NCBI RefSeq assembly: GCF_000471905.2
Contig: NW_006500000.1
Location: 319,855 to 383,854 of the forward strand
Length of the DNA stretch: 64,000 bases
Source: Amborella trichopoda
Taxonomy: Eukaryota > Streptophyta > Magnoliopsida > Amborellales > Amborellaceae
Direction of reading: 5' to 3'
How positions within the stretch are numbered: position 1 is the first letter of the stretch; each line of letters opens with the position of its first letter. The position numbers and the translations under genes are program-made. Below are positions 34,878 to 46,900 of this stretch, piece after piece. Under the pieces are notes generated by a model. That model was not told the origin of the DNA. It saw nothing but the letters and a program-made list of their open reading frames with translations, and made no database searches.

Positions 34878-36811
34878 GGATACGTTTGGTTACTTGGATT
34901 CAGATTTTTTGAAGTTATTTTTCCTGAAAAAGGTTAACCAATTGGTTCACTTAGTATTAATATTTCTATTAGAATTGAGATTTATGTGGGATTCCTGAAT
35001 GCTCATTTTAAGTCCAAATTTTGGAAATCTCAATTCCACCAAGATAGGTTGAATTGACATTTTGTAGAAACGACCCATTTTTTCACGAACCCGTCACTGC
35101 CTTATGGTAAGTTAGATTGAATAAATTTTTTCGGAGTCTATAGGCTTCTCCGACCCTAGATACTGAGGACCTTTCATTTGTGAATGAAAACGAAACCCTA
35201 GCGGCACTGAGAACCTCTGCCATCTGCTCTTGAAGAATGAAAACATATTAAAATTTTAGAAAGGGAGACTATATCGAATTTTAGAGAGAGAAAACATATT
35301 AAAATTTAGAGAGGGAAACTTTATCAAATTTTAGTGAGAGAAAGTACATAAGAATTTTTAGAGAGAGAAAATACGTGAAATTTTTTAGAGAGAACTATCT
35401 GAAATTTTAGAGAGAGAAACTATCTCAAATTTAAAGTTTTCAAGACAACATCTTAAAATTATAGAAAAAGAAAGTATCTCAAATATTAAGTTTTTGAGAG
35501 AGAGAGTATCTTAAAAATTTATAGAAGAAATTACATTAAATTTTAAAGAGGAGCTACTTAAAAATATTTAGTGAAAAATATCTTAAAACTTTTAGATAGA
35601 GAAACTATATCAAATTTTAAGTTTTGGATAGAGAGTTTATTAAAATTTTAGATATAGAAACCATATCAAATTTTAGATAATGAAACCACTCGAAAAAATT
35701 TTGAGTGAAAAACTATCTCAAAATTTTTAGAAAGAAATTATCTCAAATTTTAAATTTTAGATAGAGAAAGTACCTTAAAATTTTAGAGGGATCAACTATA
35801 TCATATTTTAGAGAGATAAACTACCTGAAATTTTTTAAAGAGAGAAACTATCTCCAAAAAATTTTATCGAGAGAAATTATCATAATTTTTAAGTTTTAGA
35901 TAGTGAAAGTATCTTAAAATTCTAGAGAGAAACTATATCAATTTTTTAGAAAGAAAAACTTATCTCAAAATTTTTAGAGAGAGAAAATTTTTCAAATTTT
36001 AAGTTTTTGAAAGAAAATGTATTAAAATTTTAGAGAAAAACATATCAAATTTTAGAGAGAGAAACTACCTCAAAATTTAGAAAGAGATAGAGACTATCCC
36101 AAAATTTGACTTTTAGAGAGAGAAAGAATAACATTGTTATAAAAAATGGACTGAAAATGATTATAAAGAATCAATGAATTTTGTACTGTATATCCAAACA
36201 AGAGATTTGAAGAATCCATGACAAGAATCCTTGATATTGAAAATCCATAGATTTTTTTGGATTTCAAATATCCAAAATTTCTAATTTCCTCCTATCCAAA
36301 CGGGTCATAACAATTTTTGCTCTCTTTGCTAAAGGTAATTATATTGTAATGAATTGAAATTGGGTGTTTTGGTTCATGCATTGTTTTCTCTCTCTACAAC
36401 TTTTTTTCTCTTTACTAGAGGGAAACTTGTCTCACATCATTTATTTCACTTTTCTTTTCTCGTTGGGTACATGTTTCTCTCTCTTACATTAGTGGAGATT
36501 TGTCTTAGAAGGGAAGTGTTTCTAGAGTCGATGGTCATCTGCAAATATTTGTGGAGAGGGAGAGAGAGATTCTCTAGTTACTTTTGTTGGTGTTATTCTA
36601 GAGAGAGAGGGATGTGCAGCTGACTTGGTGTTTATAAAGGAGGAAGATACATAGTTCAGGCAATCCAAATAATGAATTTGCATTTTTCCGGTTTATACCG
36701 AATGAAATCCAAACAACATATACCATATTTAAAGAAATTTCAATTCCAGGAAATACCAATTCCAAGATAACTTTCTACAAGATTGAAAAATATAAGGAAC
36801 CAAATGAGGCC
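34878..36811. mobile_element. Second Harbinger-like non-autonomous element
   Basis: Ends GGATACGTTTGGTTACTT (from 34878) and, on the other strand, GGCCTCATTTGGTTCCTT (from 36811) match at 13 of 18 positions and follow the GG…TTTGGTT pattern of the first element. Flanking triplets are ata and tta, one mismatch from the expected duplication. A further inner end, GACCCGTTTGGATAGG (minus strand, near 36306), may mark a nested or alternative border. No transposase. Confidence 0.55.
35240..36130 (+). repeat. GA-rich low-complexity array
   Basis: About 0.9 kb of an irregular ~25-40-bp unit such as 'aaattttagagagagaaact' plus 'atctc'. It is the reverse-complement counterpart of the CT array at 23760-24830 (shared core TTTTAGAGAGAGAAA). 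Confidence 0.8.
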
Positions 36812-36829
36812 TTAAAGGATTGTCTATAA

Positions 36830-37230
36830 AGAGACCATTTATCTTTGAGACAAGTTTACATAGAGACGATGCTCTAAACAATCAAATTAGAGTCTACCTC
36901 AAAAATTTCACTAGAAAAGGTTGTTTTGATGCCCAAATAGTTTCAAATTGATCATCTCGACATCACGATGCATGGGCATGAGAAAAAAATGGATTTCAAA
37001 TTTTGAAAATAGTGTATTTTGTAATATATTTTTGGACCATCAATTTAAGTTTTCATAGATCTGCTCAATCTACATTATTTTTTAAGCTTTAAACTTTATA
37101 AATAAAGATGAAAATATATTTTAAGGCTATAACAAAGATTTTCAATATTGAAACTACATTTCTCAGCACTATTTAGAAGCTCTAATTTAATTGTTTAGAG
37201 CCTAAGTTCTGTACAAACTACACGCTTTAT
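36830..37230 (+). repeat. Dispersed repeat related to the ~410-bp family
   Basis: Shares 'acctcaaaaatttcactaga' with 41993-42012, and 'gaccatcaattt…ttttcatagatct' and 'tttaaactttataa' with the copies at 2178 and 39596. Divergent copy without coding content. Confidence 0.55.
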
Positions 37231-37239
37231 CTTTTGCAG

Positions 37240-38590
37240 ATAAATGTCACAATCATTCCCATTCATTATATGTCAAATTAGATGGATTAGGGTAAGTAAC
37301 GAAGTTCGAAAAAAAAAAAAAAGAATTTTGTGTCTATTCAATGACATTCTAACTATCACCCAATTTAAAATTTAAATGACAAGAGTGATTGTGACCTTTA
37401 TATACAAAAATAAATTATCTCTTTGTAGACCATCCCTAATCTTAAATCAACAAAGTTCACAATGCAATGGCTTATTACCTTTCCTAGCAACGACAACGGT
37501 ATTGGAAAGAGTGGGACCCACCAAAGCACTCTGAAGAGAGAATTGAAAGCCCAAATATTACATGCTCCAATGTAAGCATATCAACCATTCATTCTCACTG
37601 ATAAACTCCTTTTCGGAATAAACTCTAGAACTCGAAATTTTGGAGAGGGAACCTCCTCATGTGACTACCCTCAAATAAAAAAAACAAATAACAAGGAAGA
37701 AAACTAAAAGAAATCATCATACTTTTTTTTTTTTGGGTCGGTCAGTGTGAAGACATAGCATTGCAAATTGTCAAACGCTAACCAATTAAGCCTAGACTCT
37801 TTTCCTAAATACGGCATACAAAAATTGATGGAGATTGTCCCATTTTTAAACGCTTAGATCTAATAGTTTAGAAGCTCAACATCTTATTTAAAGCTGTCAG
37901 AATCTTGATCCGGATATTTTAAAGTGGATTACGCACTTTCATATGGAAAAATAATCCTCCCCCAATGGAGTATGCGTAGATTGTGAGGATTGGGTAATGA
38001 GTGCGTATAGCATGCACCCGTGGGAGTAAATTGTATGAAAACTCCCACAAAAAACATTGCCACTTGTGAGTTCTATATTTTATAAGAAAGTTTTGTGTCC
38101 ACGTATCAATTCTCTTTAAAATAAAGATTTTGGATTTTGAGTTTTGAGATACCTGGATCTTTTCTTTAAAAAGGTTATGGTACAATATTAGGACGTCAAT
38201 TTTTAGGCACATAAAGAGTGCGAGCTTGGTACAATATTAGGACGTCAATTTTTAGGCACATAAAGAGTGCGAGCTTGCACATAAAGAATGCAAGCCCTTT
38301 TTTTTTTTTTGTTAGTTAGTCGCTGGATTCTAGTTACTACAACCTTAAATTTGGGATCCAAAAAATACCCCCACGCTTGAGTTTTGCCCAAGGGAGCACA
38401 CTGACAGTCTACTACCGTGGAAACATGAAATCTTTTCACATACGTAAGCATGAAATCTTATCTCCAATTTGGAGTGCACTACGAAAATATGGTGTTCCAT
38501 CACTTGCATCTTTCACACATTAGTAGTAGGACAATTACTTTTTCTACGGGCACATCGCTTTTGGGGCAATTATTAAGTAGAAAATGATTT
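37240..38590. other. Intergenic stretch with a perfect tandem duplication
   Basis: No gene. Only the 49-bp duplication at 38179-38276 stands out. Confidence 0.45.
38179..38276. repeat. Perfect 49-bp tandem duplication
   Basis: Copies 38179-38227 and 38228-38276 are identical, beginning 'ggtacaatattaggacgtca'. A partial third copy ('gcacataaagaatgcaagc') follows. Recent by its lack of differences. Confidence 0.95.
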
Positions 38591-38599
38591 GATAGGGCT

Positions 38600-39995
38600 G
38601 CAACCCTATCAAAATAAGTGAAGCCTCACCTCATAATTCATCTAAAATTAGAATTGAAGCATTTGAAACTTTTACATCAATCATTTTGGTTTGAAAATTG
38701 TAGTTGTATAAAAAAAAAAAATTAATGTATTTCAAGTTCTAAAATTAATATATATTATAACAAATTATCTAGATTGTCTATTTCACATGAAAATAAGTGT
38801 TTGCAGATCCGTAAGATCTGTACCATTTTTTAAGTTGTGAATTTCATTGTTAGTATTGAAAGTTGATTTTAGAACCATCACGAAGATTTCCGTTGCCAAA
38901 AATGCTTTTAGGACGAGGATTTGAAGTGGGGCTTTATTTTGTTTTCATAAAGCCTAGACCTTATGGGACTGCAAAACTTAACTTTAAGCACTCAAAGTAA
39001 GACTCACCTCCAAACCTTGTTGAACGATATAATTTTGGTGTAAAAAACTTTAATAATGATCTGAAAATCTATTTCACGCATGATTATAAAGTTTAAAACT
39101 TCGTAAATGTTACAAATCAAGCAGATCTACAAATACTTGAAAATCTTGAAAAATTGATGGTCTAGATGATTTATTATAAGATGTGCCTTTTTAGGCCTTG
39201 AAATTCTCTACTTTTTCATATAAGTACATCTTGAGATGATCAATTGGAATGCTTTTCCAAATCAGAATATTCATTTTTTTTATGGACCCGGTTTCAATGC
39301 AGCCAAGCCCGCTTATGTAGAAATGCATATCTCTTAATAAATCTAATTTTGAGATGGATTATAAGACTTAATTTTTAAGGACATGTAATCTCTAATATAG
39401 ATATCATAAATATAAAAAAAAATTAAAAACTATAAATAATAATTTATGTGAAAAAGCATTTTGCTCGTTAGTTTCCATTATTTTTAGATGGAACACATGC
39501 TTGCATCCATCTTTAAGATGGATGCTTTACACTTTCTAGACCACATATGTAGGAATGCGGTCTAGCCAGCGTGAAATAATTTCTTTTTTTTTTATTAGGG
39601 AAAAAGTTTGTAAAAGGATGCAACTTGGTAGTGTAGAATTACAAATGCACCTAAAAAATCCATAAAAAAAGGTCGTTTTAATGTTAAAAAACCCTTTAAT
39701 TGATCACATCGAGATGTATGACCATGAAAAATAAAAAGATTTAAAGTATCAGAAATAGTGCATTTTACAATATATTATCTATACCGTCAATTTTCAAGAT
39801 TTTCATATGTTTATAGATCTACTTGATTTTAACCATTTTTTAAATTTAAAATTTCATAATTAAATATAAAAATAGATTCGAGATGATCCTAAGAACATTT
39901 TACATCAAAATTATATACCATCATAAAATTTGAAAGTGCACATTACCTCTACACCTACGGATGCTTGCGTATGCCAAGTGCACCCTTTTATTAAT
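38600..39995. repeat. Cluster of three dispersed-family repeats
   Basis: About 38600-38940 (plus), 38960-39290 (reverse) and 39596-39995 (plus) share the core 'gatct…ttgattt…accatttttaa'. The last copy is the closest match to 2178-2595, sharing 'catcgagatgtatgaccatg' and 'ttttcatatgtttatagatc'. No ORF. Confidence 0.6.
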
Positions 39996-40230
39996 ATTCA
40001 TGGCATACCATTCCTCTGCGCTATAAAATTAACGCCTTTATATAAACTTTCTCCTTGTATTATTAATGCAAAGTTAACTTTATTAAAAAAGACAAGTAAA
40101 AGAAAGGTTGAGCGGGATCAGTGGTGGCGGCGGATTGCATTATTACCAAATCAGGGATAGGTGGTGGCGGGGTATAAAATGTTGATTACGGCACTGAAGG
40201 ATCGTTATGGCTTGAGCGGATAACTACAAT

Positions 40231-40270
40231 CTTTTAGAGAGAGAGAGAGAGAGAGAGATAGAGAGAGAGA
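40231..40270. repeat. (GA)n microsatellite
   Basis: Near-perfect GA run with a single 'ata' interruption. Confidence 0.95.
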
Positions 40271-40407
40271 TTTTCTTTGAATTCAAAAGTGTGCAACTTG
40301 AGATGCAACTTGCATAAGCAATTTGACCACTTAAAATGCAAAATTAAATTTTTTTTTCATTTTTTTTTTTTCATAGTTAAGTACAAATTACATTGAACAA
40401 AAAAAAA

Positions 40408-41362
40408 AGGAAAAAGTATAGAATGAGACGATATACTTTTGATACAAGGTGATCACAATAATATTGACCATTGGATGTGAAATTGGATATTAATATGCCT
40501 TTAACCTCAAAATGTGTTAGGTATTGTAACAAGTATTTTCATACCTAGGTTGCCAAATGTTGAGAAAGATTGCCCAAGGTCCTTTTCAAAATCAAGCACT
40601 CCTTATGGTGCTAGTTGAGTGCAAGGGTGGGGCATATCAGAGGTGGATGTTGTGATTCAGCTTCACAACTTAATCTCGTTGGGTCCAGCTCGAAATAGAT
40701 CAAGAAGTGTTTGGGGTCCACCTCCTCTTTCTATGCTTAAGTTAAACTTTGATAGTAGTTCACACGGTAATCTTGGGCTGGCAGGTGTAAGAGGAGTGAT
40801 TTGTGACTCCAATGATCTTATCTTTCTCACATATGTAGGTCCGATTGGTGAAGTCACGGCTAATTTTGCTGCAATGACAGCTCTTATACAAAGTTTAAAA
40901 TTTTTTGGAGCTAATTTGGGGGAAGACCATGTATTATATAGGGAGATTTGCATAATGCACTTAAATGGTGCAAAACAGAGATTAGGGTTCCTTGGGAACT
41001 TAAATCTCATTGGCTTCAAATTCTCGACTTCTTGTTAGGGCATTATGCTTCTTTTCTACATGTTTTTAGGGAAACAAACTATTTAGCTGATTCCTTTGTC
41101 AAAGGGGGTGTGTCTTTACCCTCTCTATCTATCTCAAATGATGTAATCCCATTTGGGTAGCCTTTTCTATTAATAAAAAATTCGGATATTGGTAATAAAA
41201 AAAAATATCCATTGACCAAGTTCAACCTTCAAAACAATTTTTTTTGAATTTCGTGACGCATCCAAGCTATCAAATTTCATATATCAAATGGTTGTAAGGA
41301 TTTGTAACCACTTTGTATCAAAGTAAATAGTCTCATTGCATAAAATCCCAAAAAAAATTACA
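40408..41362 (-). mobile_element. MITE split by a LINE fragment
   Basis: The segments 40408-40490 and about 41205-41362 together correspond, in reverse, to the intact copy at 42340-42590: left piece 'aatgagac-ata-acttttgatacaa…gaccattggatgtg', right piece 'ccattgaccaagttcaacc…gtatcaaagtaaatagtctcatt'. The LINE fragment lies between them. Confidence 0.7.
40620..41203 (+). pseudogene. 5'-truncated LINE: RNase H (RVT_3) and 3' tail
   Basis: Frame 40619-41038 reads VWGPPPLSMLKLNFDSSSHG, GVICDSNDLIFLTY and GPIGEVTANFAA, then shifts near 40945 to a frame with HNALKWCKTEIRVPW and LHVFRETNYLADSFVKGGVS. This is a whole plant RVT_3 RNase H domain in two frames. The second catalytic Asp (of NFD) is present; the EAEA glutamate has become NFAA, so activity is lost. 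A stop at 41158 is followed by 'taataaaaaattcgg' and an A-rich tail (41196-41204), as at a LINE 3' end. Confidence 0.8.
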
Positions 41363-42339
41363 AATTTATGCCCATCAACTTGTCATATGTTACTTTCAAT
41401 AGAGACGAAATTATCGGATTACCTATAAGAGGTTGACAATTTCAACATTTGTCATATTTTTTTTATTTAATTTCAAAATACCCATAAATAACAAATAGTC
41501 TTGAGTTGGATAGTTCCGAAAGGGTATTGTTTAATATGTGATCTTATAGGTATTTTGATAATTCTCCTTCAATAAAAAAAATTTGGTAAGATAGTTTTTT
41601 GAAATTATAGTACAAAAGGATAAAAAGAGGGAGGTGAATTTTGACCATTTATGTTGACTCAATTTGTTTTCCTTTAGTTTTCGTTTCTTTTTCCTTAAAT
41701 AGGAATGCCTGTGCAGAACAAAAAAAAGTAATTTCTACAAAAATAATAATAATTTCACAGCTCCATTTGAAATTAGTAATTCCTCAAAAAAATTCCTTAA
41801 ATATAAATTATTTGTTAAATATAAAGACAATACTTCCCACCAAAATACGAAGAACAGTGCCCTATTCGAGTTAAAATAGGAAATCCTCTTGTGTAAGAAT
41901 GCCCATTTCAACAATATAGCAACGAAATAGGTAAATAATATTAGAGAAAAGTTTATATAGAGCCGAGGCTCTAAGCAATCAAATTTGAGCCTACCTCAAA
42001 AATTTCACTAGAAAATAGTTTAAACAAACGGCACCTATTATTATGAAAATAGTTTAATTAAAAGTTATAAAATTAAATATGATAAATTTAATGGTAATAA
42101 GAGAGTGAATTTTAAATTTCTCAACATTCTTATTTTTCAATTCAATTTGCCTAATCCCTTTTTTTTATATATTTCTAAATGCACATCTAAAATCTCTTTA
42201 CTTGCATATGTCCTTAGTTTGTTATATATCCCAATGATAAAGTTGCCAAACAAAATATTGTTGAAAACCCCTTCTATGTCGATCAAAATATTGATTGAAA
42301 TAAATAATTTATCATGGAGAAGAGATATGAATTAGGATG

Positions 42340-42590
42340 AAAAGAAAATGGATTGTATACAATGAAACCATTTACTTTTGATACAAAGTAGTCACAATTT
42401 CTTACAACTATTTGATGTCAAATTTGATAGCTTGGATGTATCACAAAGTTCAATTTTTTTTTTTTGAAGTTTGAGTTTGGTCAATGGAATAATTGTAACC
42501 ACTCAATTGCACATCCAATGGTCATGACTAATGTGATCAAATTGTATCAAAGGTAACTAGTCTCATTTTATACTTTCTCAAAAAGAAATT
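42340..42590 (+). mobile_element. MITE, intact copy (~245 bp)
   Basis: Ends are inverted: 'aatgaaaccatttacttttg' plus 'atacaa' on the left, and 'ttgtatcaaaggtaactagt' plus 'ctcatt' on the right. Central poly-T. Same family as the split copy at 40408-41362. Superfamily not determined. Confidence 0.65.
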
Positions 42591-43390
42591 CATTAAGAAA
42601 TTCTAAAAGGCCTTTTTCATGCTAATTATGTAACCAAAAATAGTATCCTAGAAATAGGAATCGCTATAAGAGTATTTTTCTTATCCAAAAAGATTTAAAA
42701 AAGAAAAGAAAATACAAGATAGAAAATAAAACACTCATCTCCATTTATACTATTTTTGTTCTCCAACAAAACCGACACGTCATACATTGGTGTTAAAGTG
42801 TGTTGCTGACCAAGACAAAGTCATGTGTACATAAACAAGGTCCTCATACAATCCAAAAGTGAAAGTTATTTATCAACGGCCCACGGGTCTTAAATGAAAT
42901 GGTCAATTCATTTCATGGAAAACTAAACGTAGAAAAAATTAAACTTCCATCCTTTTAAAGTCGTAGATTGGGAAACGGACTGTAGAAACACACCCCCACC
43001 CCCCCACCCCCCTTACTCACCAGGTTTTCATTTTTACTTACACCATCGAGGTAATATTTTTTAAAAAAAATAGGTAAGGGACTATCTTCCGTATTGAATT
43101 ATCCAAAAAAAAAAAAACAAAAAAAAAAAAACGGTAGTAAGAATACTTACAGTGCCCTGCCCAGCCCTGCCAGCTTGGACCACTAAAAGAGGCCCTGCCC
43201 TAATTATCCAGGCTAAAGAATTTTTTTTAAAAAAAAAATTGCAAAGAAAAATACTGGCCCGTTATGGCCATGGCACCTACGGCCAGATCTTGCAGCCCTA
43301 GCCCTAATGTTTTAGGGTGGAGCTAATCAGGCCTGAACCACCCTGCCCATTGCCATGATAGGAGAGAGAAAAAGAAACTTATGAGGAGAG
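42591..43390. other. Intergenic stretch upstream of PP2C with C- and A-runs
   Basis: Contains a C-rich run (42991-43013), A-runs (43108-43130) and no gene. GC content rises toward the PP2C promoter. Confidence 0.45.
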
Positions 43391-43394
43391 GATA

Positions 43395-43720
43395 GTAAGG
43401 GTAGCAATAGGTTGGGTCAGGTTCAGGTTCAGCTGGACCCAAAAATAAACTATAGTACCTGGACCGGGATTCAGACCCAGACCCAAACCCAAACCCAATC
43501 AGGTCCAAAGTCCCCAAACCTAGACTTAAAAAGATATATTTAATTCAAAAAACAAAAAGAGAAACTACTTGGACCTGAACTTAGACCCAAACTCCCATCT
43601 AGATCCAACACCGACCCAAACACAAATCAGGTCTAATCTACTATACCCAGACCCAACATGTGACCGTACCCAAAACAGGGTCGGGTCTCGGGTCCCGGGT
43701 CCCTGTTCCCAAGTGCGACC
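43395..43720. repeat. GACCC/GGGTC-rich imperfect repeat block
   Basis: Starts with 'gggtcaggttcaggttcagc', continues with runs such as 'acccaaacccaaacccaa' and ends with 'gggtcgggtctcgggtcccg'. Arms are partly inverted. It lies 250-570 bp upstream of the PP2C start codon. Possibly a small DNA transposon; not a telomeric repeat. Confidence 0.5.
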
Positions 43721-43807
43721 AAATAGGAGGCGCCTGTAGCACCTGAGCAGTGAGAAAGAGAGAACGGGTTGTAACCGCTGAATTACGCATAGAAAAAGAG
43801 GATATCT

Positions 43808-43813
43808 CACGTG
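43808..43813. promoter_or_regulatory. G-box (CACGTG) upstream of PP2C
   Basis: CACGTGCG, about 155 bp before the start codon, in a GC-richer region with further ACGCGTGACG motifs (near 43831). G-boxes bind bZIP and bHLH factors; a regulatory role is inference from sequence only. Confidence 0.35.
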
Positions 43814-43967
43814 CGTAAAAAGGAACCGTGAACGCGTGACGCCCACCATGGCACGGTCCGTGCCTTGAACGAGTCGGCGGTACAACACTTACAAAACCGA
43901 GAGCCCTCCGCCTGTCTCTGTGTTTCTTCTTATTTTGTGTTTGGGTGTCTAAAAGCGCCAGGTGATC

Positions 43968-46900
43968 ATGACTGGAAGAGAAATCTTGCACAAGATGAAG
44001 GTCCTCTCTCTCTCTCTCGCCTCTTTATTTGGTTACTTGCGCTATCTGGTTTTCCTTTATCCTTTCTCTCTTGAAATTCTGTGTTTTTTCTCACTCTAAT
44101 AATTTGAACGTTTTAGTCTTTCTTATGTCCCTCTGTTCGGTATTGTTGTAAATCTTTGGTAAATTTCAATTTCATAGTAACAGAGAAAATGGGTGACCGG
44201 AATCATGAGAATTGGATCACTTCCTCTTCTTTTATGTACTGCGTTTGATTATATTGTGTTGGCGTCTCTCATGAAATTCAATTATGTATGTCCCGGAATT
44301 GTCATTAGATAGAGTTGCTTCCCACAAATTCTCTGTGGAATGAGTTGGTTTTGTGCCTGCTCATGGTGTATTTTCTTCTGAAAATAAAGGGAATGATCTG
44401 ATCATTTCTCCGCAACATAAAGGTAGTGATCTGATCAGTTGTGATCATAAGCTGAACTCGCCGTTCGTGGCATTTGTGTATCTCTAATGGACTTTCAGCG
44501 CATCTGCTTAGATAAACCCTTGTTTGGTATTGGGGAACAAACCCCATGCTCGTAGTACACTGCTACTTCTTACCTGTCAGGGCTTAGAAGTGATTACCAT
44601 AACCTGACAAATGTGTTCCGTTGGTTTTTAAATTGACAGTTAGTGAGTACCGATGGACATTGATGCTAGAAATAGATATTAATGTCTAGTGATGATTAGC
44701 AAAAATAAACATGAATTGGTGTTCATAGAAGAGTTACATTTTTATTGGAGCGTCCCTTTCTAACTCTTGGCATGTGATTTAAGTTTATTACAAATTTTGG
44801 CGCCTTCGGATGCAGGAGTCTGCTGTGGTTTTTTATGGATTTAGAACGTGAAACATATTTTAAACTACCAGAAATGCATTTGGCCTTAGGTCTCTCCATT
44901 TGCAGCACTAAAAAATAGTGCAGATATAATGGTTTGAAGGAATAAAATGGGCGGCGCAATTAGAGTTCCAAAATACCCTGCTTTTGAAGTTCATAGTTTT
45001 TTCAGATTCATGATCGTTATTGTTGAGATCATTGACAAGAAAAGACTCTCACCATGTTGCATGTGAACATTCAAGAATGTGGTTTATAGTTGTTCCACTC
45101 TCACCATGTCGCATGTGAACATCCAAAATATAGTCGACCTGTAAAACTTTGGATCCGAAATCCATCATAGGGATGAACAGGTGTCTAGACACATTCATGG
45201 CGAGATTACTGGCTCTTACATGCCCAAGAATGGAGAAAGCTGTGAAGTTAAACTTTAAAACACGTGGTGGACTGGTGAATTTTCCTGCCTAATTAGTCAA
45301 TAAGGGAACTTGATTAGTAAATTTGAGTAGTAACTAATTAGTAAAATAGATGAGTAGTGGTAAATTGGAAGAGTAGTATAGCTAACTCACATGCTGAGGG
45401 AGGCTTTTACATTTGGGACCATGATTGTATTGGCATGTACACTCTGTTGCTTCGAATAATCTGAGTTTCATTCCCGAAAAGAGTGATTAGTTGTTTCCTT
45501 GACTTGCGCTTCCCATGATACATATTCATTTTGACAGATGCCCCATCTTCCATTTGTTTTCTCTTGGCTTGTTCTTAGATTAGTTCTCCATCCCTGTGCT
45601 ATTTTTTCTTTTCGGCACATGATTGCTTGGCGTAAGATTTGTTTTACTTGCTTTCTTCGGAGAAATTTCAGAGATCTATATGCGTATAGTGCTTTCATGA
45701 ACTAAGCTTCATTTTTCTCTTGAATGGTCACAACCCCAATGGGTCTGAAAACCTCTCGATAACATGTTTGCAAACTTCGCATCTTTGGGGAATGGTGGTC
45801 AATGAAACATTGCAATTAATACCGAACTATTGGGCCATATGGTGGACACATATCCATTAGGACTTTCATGGCTACCATCTCTTCTTAGACCATACATAGA
45901 GAGAATTCCTTATGGGAAATAATACCTAATGGTCCTATGCATGCTATGTTATAATCATCTGGAATCTGCTGTGTGTTTTCAAGAGGGATGGTGATGACGA
46001 GTCCTAGTTTCTTTTCCAGACTGTCACCATGGACTGCAGTTCATCTCCTCTGCCCATCTTGAGAATTGATAGAGGGTGCCCCAATGAATGTGTGCTCCAA
46101 ATGAGTGGTATATATTATTCACATGTACTTTTTCATTCCTGATTAGAAACTAATTTATTTGGGCTGGGTCCACGGGAGGGGAATTCAGGCAGGTCCACAG
46201 GAAGGGAATTCAGGCAGGTTTCTTTTTAAGGGACGAAGCCAATATTCGGGAGTGCAGGTAGTTAACTTAGTTTCTTTGATAAAAAAACAATGACATTTTC
46301 CTTTTCTGATTATTCCTGGGATGACATGCAAAACTAGTGAAGCTCTAAACTTGATTGCTGGTCGATCACCTACTAGCTACTTGGATTCTTCTTGAGCAGA
46401 CAACATGACTGCTAGTATTCGATCACTTATGTGATAGATAGTTGGTCCATGGACTTCGGCATTTCTGCTACTCATACAATGGGTAGTTACTGAGGGTAAT
46501 TGATCTCCCTCTGGTTGGTAAATGGCTCTGCCGGTTGGAAAACCATTAAAGATGAAAGCCTGGAAACTATTGAGACTAAATAAAGAGTGATCAAGATCTG
46601 CTGGAAATTCAACAGAAGATATAATGATTTATTATCATCTCAAAGAGGAGTGATGATCAACCTGTTTCACCAACTGTAAATAACAGGGAAATAACTACAG
46701 AACTGGTGTGACGGTACCTTTGTCTTCCTATTCTGTCATGAAAAACATTTGAGATTACCACTGCAGAAGTATGCTATTTCCCATTGGACTATGTAAATCG
46801 TAGTGTGGACTATGTAAACTGTAGTCCATTGGGATATTAACAAGCTCAATGAAATGGGCATTGATAGAGAGATTGTGTATGCCATGACTGGATCCATCAT

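Noticed and set aside
36354-36623. 89-codon plus-strand frame with hydrophobic start
   Set aside because: Lies in the Harbinger-like element, in CT/GA-rich sequence, with no recognisable domain.
43474-43500. Telomere-like 'acccaaaccc' repeats
   Set aside because: Unit is not the plant CCCTAAA repeat, and it is part of a GACCC-rich block.
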